NCBI GenBank assembly: GCA_028818385.1
Contig: JAPPNY010000002.1
Coordinates: 1 to 8,410 of the forward strand
Direction: 5' to 3'
Source of the DNA: Spirochaetaceae bacterium
Lineage (GTDB): Bacteria > Spirochaetota > Spirochaetia > SZUA-6 > Bin103
DNA length: 8,410 nt
Both the position numbers and the translations under genes were made by a program. The notes under the pieces were generated by a model. The model was not told the origin of the DNA. It did no database searches and worked only from the letters and a program-made list of their open reading frames with translations. Below, piece after piece: positions 5,991 to 8,410 of the stretch; the stretch's first letter is position 1, and every line of letters begins with the position of its first letter.

Positions 5991-6996
5991 ACTTGAGATT
6001 GACCCCCATGGTCGCGTAAGCCGCGATCTGCATGGCCGGCGCGTTCTCCCACAGGCAGGACTCCGTGATCGTGCGCCAGCGGTCGCCGGCCAGGTCGGCC
6101 AACCGCGCGTAGACGCCGATGTCGCTGCCCTCGCGCTGCGAGTGGACGGAGAGCACCAGGTCCCCGTCCCAGGAGATCAGGTTCGATGCCTGCGCCGCCA
6201 CGCCGGTGTCGATCGGTGCCGACCAGGTGGCGCCGCCGTCGTGGGAAATCGTGACGTGGTTAGTCAGATTCGTGCCGCCGACGTGGTCCATGATCCACGA
6301 CAGGGCGACGATCCGGCCGTCCGGCAGCTCGCACAGCCGGGGCTCGGACGGGGCGTAGCGGCCGGCCGGGTCGACGAAGAAGTCGGTCCGGTCGTCCCAG
6401 GTCGCGCCGCCGTCGTCGCTGCGCAACAGGGCGCCCACGCACCCGGACGGGTTGCTCCCGTCCCAGCGCGGGAACATCGAGCCCGCACCGAGGATCGCAC
6501 CGCCAGCGACCTGAATGGTGGGGCCGGACAGCTCGATCAATTCCGGGCGGGTGCGCGGGATCACCGCGGGCGGCGACCAGGTCTTGCCGTCGTCGTCGGA
6601 GAACGACACCAGGTTGTCACCGCCGCGCACGCCGTCGGTGGCGGCGTTGGTCACCGGTTCGTCCCGACCGCTGCGGTGGAAGTGGTAACCGGCGGCGATC
6701 AGCCGGCCGCCGGCCAGCAGGGTCCCCTTGAGGTAGTCCGAGTAGTGCGCGCCGGCGCCGCTCTCCGGCCGCTCGTGGAGCGGCCCCTGCAGCTCCCACG
6801 TGCGTCCGCCGTCGGCCGAGCGGGACACCACGGTCGTGCCGTCCGTGGCCTCCAGCGCCTCGCCCAGCATGAACAGGGCGAGCAACTCGCCCGCGGGAAG
6901 CGCTACGAGGCCGGGAAAGTAGGCGTGCCGGCTGCGCAGGCTCGGCGCCGGGTTGTCGTACACGGTGTGATGATCGATCAGGCGGATCGTGGGCAT
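5878..6996 (-). CDS. Sialidase-like BNR/Asp-box protein
   Basis: A 372-residue six-bladed-propeller-type protein of the exo-sialidase/BNR superfamily, which usually cleaves terminal sialic acids or related sugars from glycans. Four Asp boxes (S-x-D-x-G-x-x-W) are visible: SADGGRTW 60-67, SDDDGKTW 133-140, SDDGGATW 193-200 and SHDGGATW 251-258. Between the third and fourth boxes lies EPRLCELPDGRIVALSW (218-234), typical of these proteins. The catalytic arginine triad and nucleophile cannot be placed with certainty, so the substrate is open and many such proteins are not true sialidases. There is no signal peptide, so it is probably cytoplasmic. ATG 6996 has AAGGAGG seven bases upstream. It follows the DUF4143 ATPase gene by 25 bases and was probably followed directly by the GH127-like hydrolase before hicAB entered. 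Its last ~43 codons are duplicated at 5175-5302. Confidence 0.85.
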   Translation of the reverse strand: MPTIRLIDHHTVYDNPAPSLRSRHAYFPGLVALPAGELLALFMLGEALEATDGTTVVSRSADGGRTWELQGPLHERPESGAGAHYSDYLKGTLLAGGRLIAAGYHFHRSGRDEPVTNAATDGVRGGDNLVSFSDDDGKTWSPPAVIPRTRPELIELSGPTIQVAGGAILGAGSMFPRWDGSNPSGCVGALLRSDDGGATWDDRTDFFVDPAGRYAPSEPRLCELPDGRIVALSWIMDHVGGTNLTNHVTISHDGGATWSAPIDTGVAAQASNLISWDGDLVLSVHSQREGSDIGVYARLADLAGDRWRTITESCLWENAPAMQIAAYATMGVNLKFGQPSLLRLSETEVLATHWAVEDGQGRIRTHRLHVEA

Positions 6997-7003
6997 GGCG
7001 GCT

Positions 7004-7010
7004 CCTCCTT
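7004..7010 (-). promoter_or_regulatory. Strong ribosome binding site of the sialidase-like gene
   Basis: AAGGAGG on the minus strand, seven bases before ATG 6996, is near-perfect and the best in the window. It fixes the start and suggests high translation even if the gene shares the upstream ATPase transcript. Confidence 0.8.
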
Positions 7011-7021
7011 CGTGGTCGTAA

Positions 7022-8179
7022 TCATGCCCCGTTCCAGCCCCCCTGTGCGACGTACCGGAACAGATCCGGCAGGCTCACGAAACGTACGCGGAGCCCTCGA
7101 TAATCGCGCACGTAGGAGCGTTCCGTGTCGGCGGTCACCACGTAGTTGGCCCCGGCGGGGTACTGCGCGCGGAACGCGCGCAGGTTGCGGACGTCGAGTC
7201 GGTCCGCGCTCCACTTGCACTCCACTGCGACCGGCGGCTCCGTGCGCCCTGCGATGACGAAGTCCACCTCATGGCCACGCTTGTCGCGCCAGTAGGAGAT
7301 GCGCCGCCGCTGGGTGCGGCCGAGGTATTCGTTGAGCACGCGGTGCTCCCACAGTGCTCCGCGATCCTCGTCGCGCAACAGCTCCCAGCCCTTGAAGAAG
7401 CAGACGAATCCCGTATCGAAGCCGTAGACCCTCGGTGCGGCGACGATCTCCGTGGCGCGCCGCGTGCTGTATGGACGGACGACGTGCGCGACGGACGTGT
7501 CCTCCAGCACCTGGAGATAGTTGGCCACCGTCGTCCGACTGACCTCGCATCGGGTGGCATAGGCCGTCGCTTCGAACGTCCCGCCACTGGCAGCGAACAG
7601 GAGTTCCACGAAACGCAGGAAGGACCAACGGCGCTGCAGCCGGAAGTGCTCCTGAATGTCCCGTGCCCAATAGGAGTCGATCCAATCCTGAAATCCCCGC
7701 TCGGGCACTTCGGTCGCGCCATAGAAGGGCGGCAGCCCGCCGAACCGGAACCGGTGGTCCAGGCTTCGCAGGCCGAACTCATGCTCGTCCTGGATCAGCA
7801 TCGGCGTCAGCCAGAGGTCACGCTTGCGGTCGGTGAGCGTGTCGCGGAAGCGCCGCGAAGCCCCCAGGGAGGAAGATCCGGTCGCAACGATGTGGGTTCC
7901 CGGATGGTAGTCTGCGGCGATCTTCAACAGCTCGGAGGGATTGGCCAGGCGGTGCACCTCGTCCAGCACCATTCGCCGTGGCCCGAGATCGCGGAGGAAC
8001 CGCTCGGGATCCTCCAGCGTCCTGCGGATGCTCGGCAGCTCGCAGTCCAGGTACTCCATGTCCGGCAAGGACTGGCAAAGGAACGTCTTGCCGACGCGCC
8101 GCACACCGGAGAGCCACACGATCGACTTCTCGCGCCAGAGCCCCTCGATCGCCGAGATCCAGTGGGTGCGATGTACCAT
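7022..8179 (-). CDS. AAA family ATPase with DUF4143 (nuclease-like) C-terminal domain
   Basis: This 385-residue protein belongs to the widespread archaeal/bacterial AAA_14-DUF4143 family, whose cellular role is unknown and which is often scattered in accessory DNA. The ATPase part has Walker A GVRRVGKT (25-32), Walker B RMVLDEVH (69-76, Asp73 and Glu74) and a sensor-like strand IVATGSSS (97-104). A winged-helix-like segment follows around 199-228 (TRCEVSRTTVANYLQVLED). The C-terminal part shows the spaced acidic residues of a PD-(D/E)xK fold: Glu278 in LWEHR, Asp306 in GHEVDFVI, and Glu320-Cys-Lys322 in VAVECKW. Length and order are those of a complete family member. ATG 8179 fits the family's start (WISAIEGLWREKSIVWLSG) but has no clear ribosome binding site. 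An AT-rich promoter-like stretch lies just upstream. Confidence 0.9.
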   Translation of the reverse strand: MVHRTHWISAIEGLWREKSIVWLSGVRRVGKTFLCQSLPDMEYLDCELPSIRRTLEDPERFLRDLGPRRMVLDEVHRLANPSELLKIAADYHPGTHIVATGSSSLGASRRFRDTLTDRKRDLWLTPMLIQDEHEFGLRSLDHRFRFGGLPPFYGATEVPERGFQDWIDSYWARDIQEHFRLQRRWSFLRFVELLFAASGGTFEATAYATRCEVSRTTVANYLQVLEDTSVAHVVRPYSTRRATEIVAAPRVYGFDTGFVCFFKGWELLRDEDRGALWEHRVLNEYLGRTQRRRISYWRDKRGHEVDFVIAGRTEPPVAVECKWSADRLDVRNLRAFRAQYPAGANYVVTADTERSYVRDYRGLRVRFVSLPDLFRYVAQGGWNGA

Positions 8180-8191
8180 GTGCGCTGTACG

Positions 8192-8217
8192 TTTTCATAT
8201 AGTGCTATCAAATGCAA
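8192..8217 (-). promoter_or_regulatory. AT-rich probable promoter of the DUF4143 ATPase gene
   Basis: This is one of the most AT-rich stretches of the window. On the minus strand TATATG (8201-8196) could be the -10, placed 16 bases before the start codon. The hexamer 17 bases further up is a poor -35 match, and a TTGCAT (8217-8212) is too close to pair with it. The stretch also contains the small palindrome-like ATAG-TG-CTAT. Location is supported by base composition; the exact boxes are not. Confidence 0.4.
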
Positions 8218-8235
8218 CCAGACAGAACATCTGGT
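8217..8235. repeat. Inverted repeat upstream of the DUF4143 ATPase gene
   Basis: ACCAGA (8217-8222) and TCTGGT (8230-8235) form perfect six-base arms around a seven-base centre, just upstream of the probable -10. The size suits a binding site for a dimeric regulator. The ATPase protein itself has a winged-helix-like segment, but any link between the two is only a guess. Confidence 0.45.
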
Positions 8236-8410
8236 AACGCTCGTGAGCCGTTCCGGCAGGCCGTTCTTGCAGCGCGCAATCGCGCCAGCGACCTGCGCTG
8301 GCTAAACTCAGTCGCATGATCCATCGCCGCCGGCTCGTGAGCGCGACGGTGACGGCCGCAGGACGATCCCACGCTCGGGTCCGTTGGTCGGGGCGGAACC
8401 CTCGATCAGC
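8236..8410. other. Right-edge region without an assignable gene
   Basis: Apart from the hairpins, nothing can be assigned. On the plus strand ATG 8316 opens a frame to the edge (starts MIHRRRLVSATV) with no ribosome binding site. On the minus strand a frame entering from the edge stops at TGA 8310-8308, possibly the end of a neighbouring gene, and another stays open to 8196. All three are short enough to occur by chance in GC-rich DNA. Confidence 0.3.
8284..8302. repeat. Perfect hairpin GCCAGCG / CGCTGGC
   Basis: Seven-base arms with a five-base loop, overlapped on the left by a second small stem (GCGCG-CAAT-CGCGC, 8272-8285). Neither strand has a T-run after it, so it is not a standard intrinsic terminator. 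It could still end transcripts entering from the right edge or be a regulator site. Confidence 0.5.

Noticed and set aside
5740..7257. 505-codon plus-strand open frame over the sialidase gene
   Set aside because: It overlaps hicB in another frame and is the antisense shadow of the four-Asp-box protein.
8284..8302. Intrinsic terminator at the right edge
   Set aside because: The stem is perfect but no T-run follows on either strand.
7271..8305. 344-codon plus-strand open frame opposite the DUF4143 ATPase
   Set aside because: There is no motif, while the opposite strand carries complete Walker A, Walker B and DUF4143 signatures.

Overview
The window is a GC-rich bacterial segment whose genes mostly read on the minus strand. 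No rRNA, tRNA or CRISPR array was seen. The organism cannot be named with certainty. The start of a family-5-type solute-binding protein with a Ser-Gly-Thr-Glu-Glu leader, a sialidase-like BNR protein and a GH127-like hydrolase together suggest a high-GC, possibly host-associated or marine lineage, such as a spirochaete or a member of the Poribacteria/Planctomycetes sphere. This is inference from protein style only.

In minus-strand reading order, from the right edge, the layout is as follows. An AAA ATPase with a DUF4143 C-terminus (8179-7022) sits behind an AT-rich probable promoter. It is followed 25 bases later by a four-Asp-box sialidase-like protein (6996-5878) with a strong ribosome binding site. 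Next comes an island of opposite strand and lower GC holding a complete hicA-hicB toxin-antitoxin pair (5349-5812). A second, orphan copy of the last ~43 codons of the sialidase gene follows (5302-5175). Five bases beyond its stop codon a GH127/DUF1680-like hydrolase begins (5169-3505). The left third is an ABC exporter of the MacB type: ATPase (3423-2707), lipoprotein membrane-fusion adaptor (2710-1706, overlapping by GTGA) and an FtsX-like permease that starts at 1631 and runs off the left edge.

Two things stand out. First, hicAB lies between two copies of the sialidase 3' end (113 aligned bases, 8 mismatches, with a 53-base identical block). This looks like an insertion that rebuilt the end of the gene it entered and left the old end beside the downstream hydrolase gene. 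Second, the permease reading frame passes without interruption from its third or fourth membrane segment into what looks like the N-terminus of an unrelated ABC solute-binding protein, including its signal peptide. This is either a natural in-frame gene fusion or an assembly or recombination chimera.

The sialidase-like protein and the GH127-like hydrolase probably formed one co-transcribed pair before hicAB arrived. Neither shows a signal peptide, so they probably act on glycan fragments or sugars inside the cell. The exporter downstream could belong to the same transcription unit, but nothing in the sequence links its cargo to the sugar enzymes.
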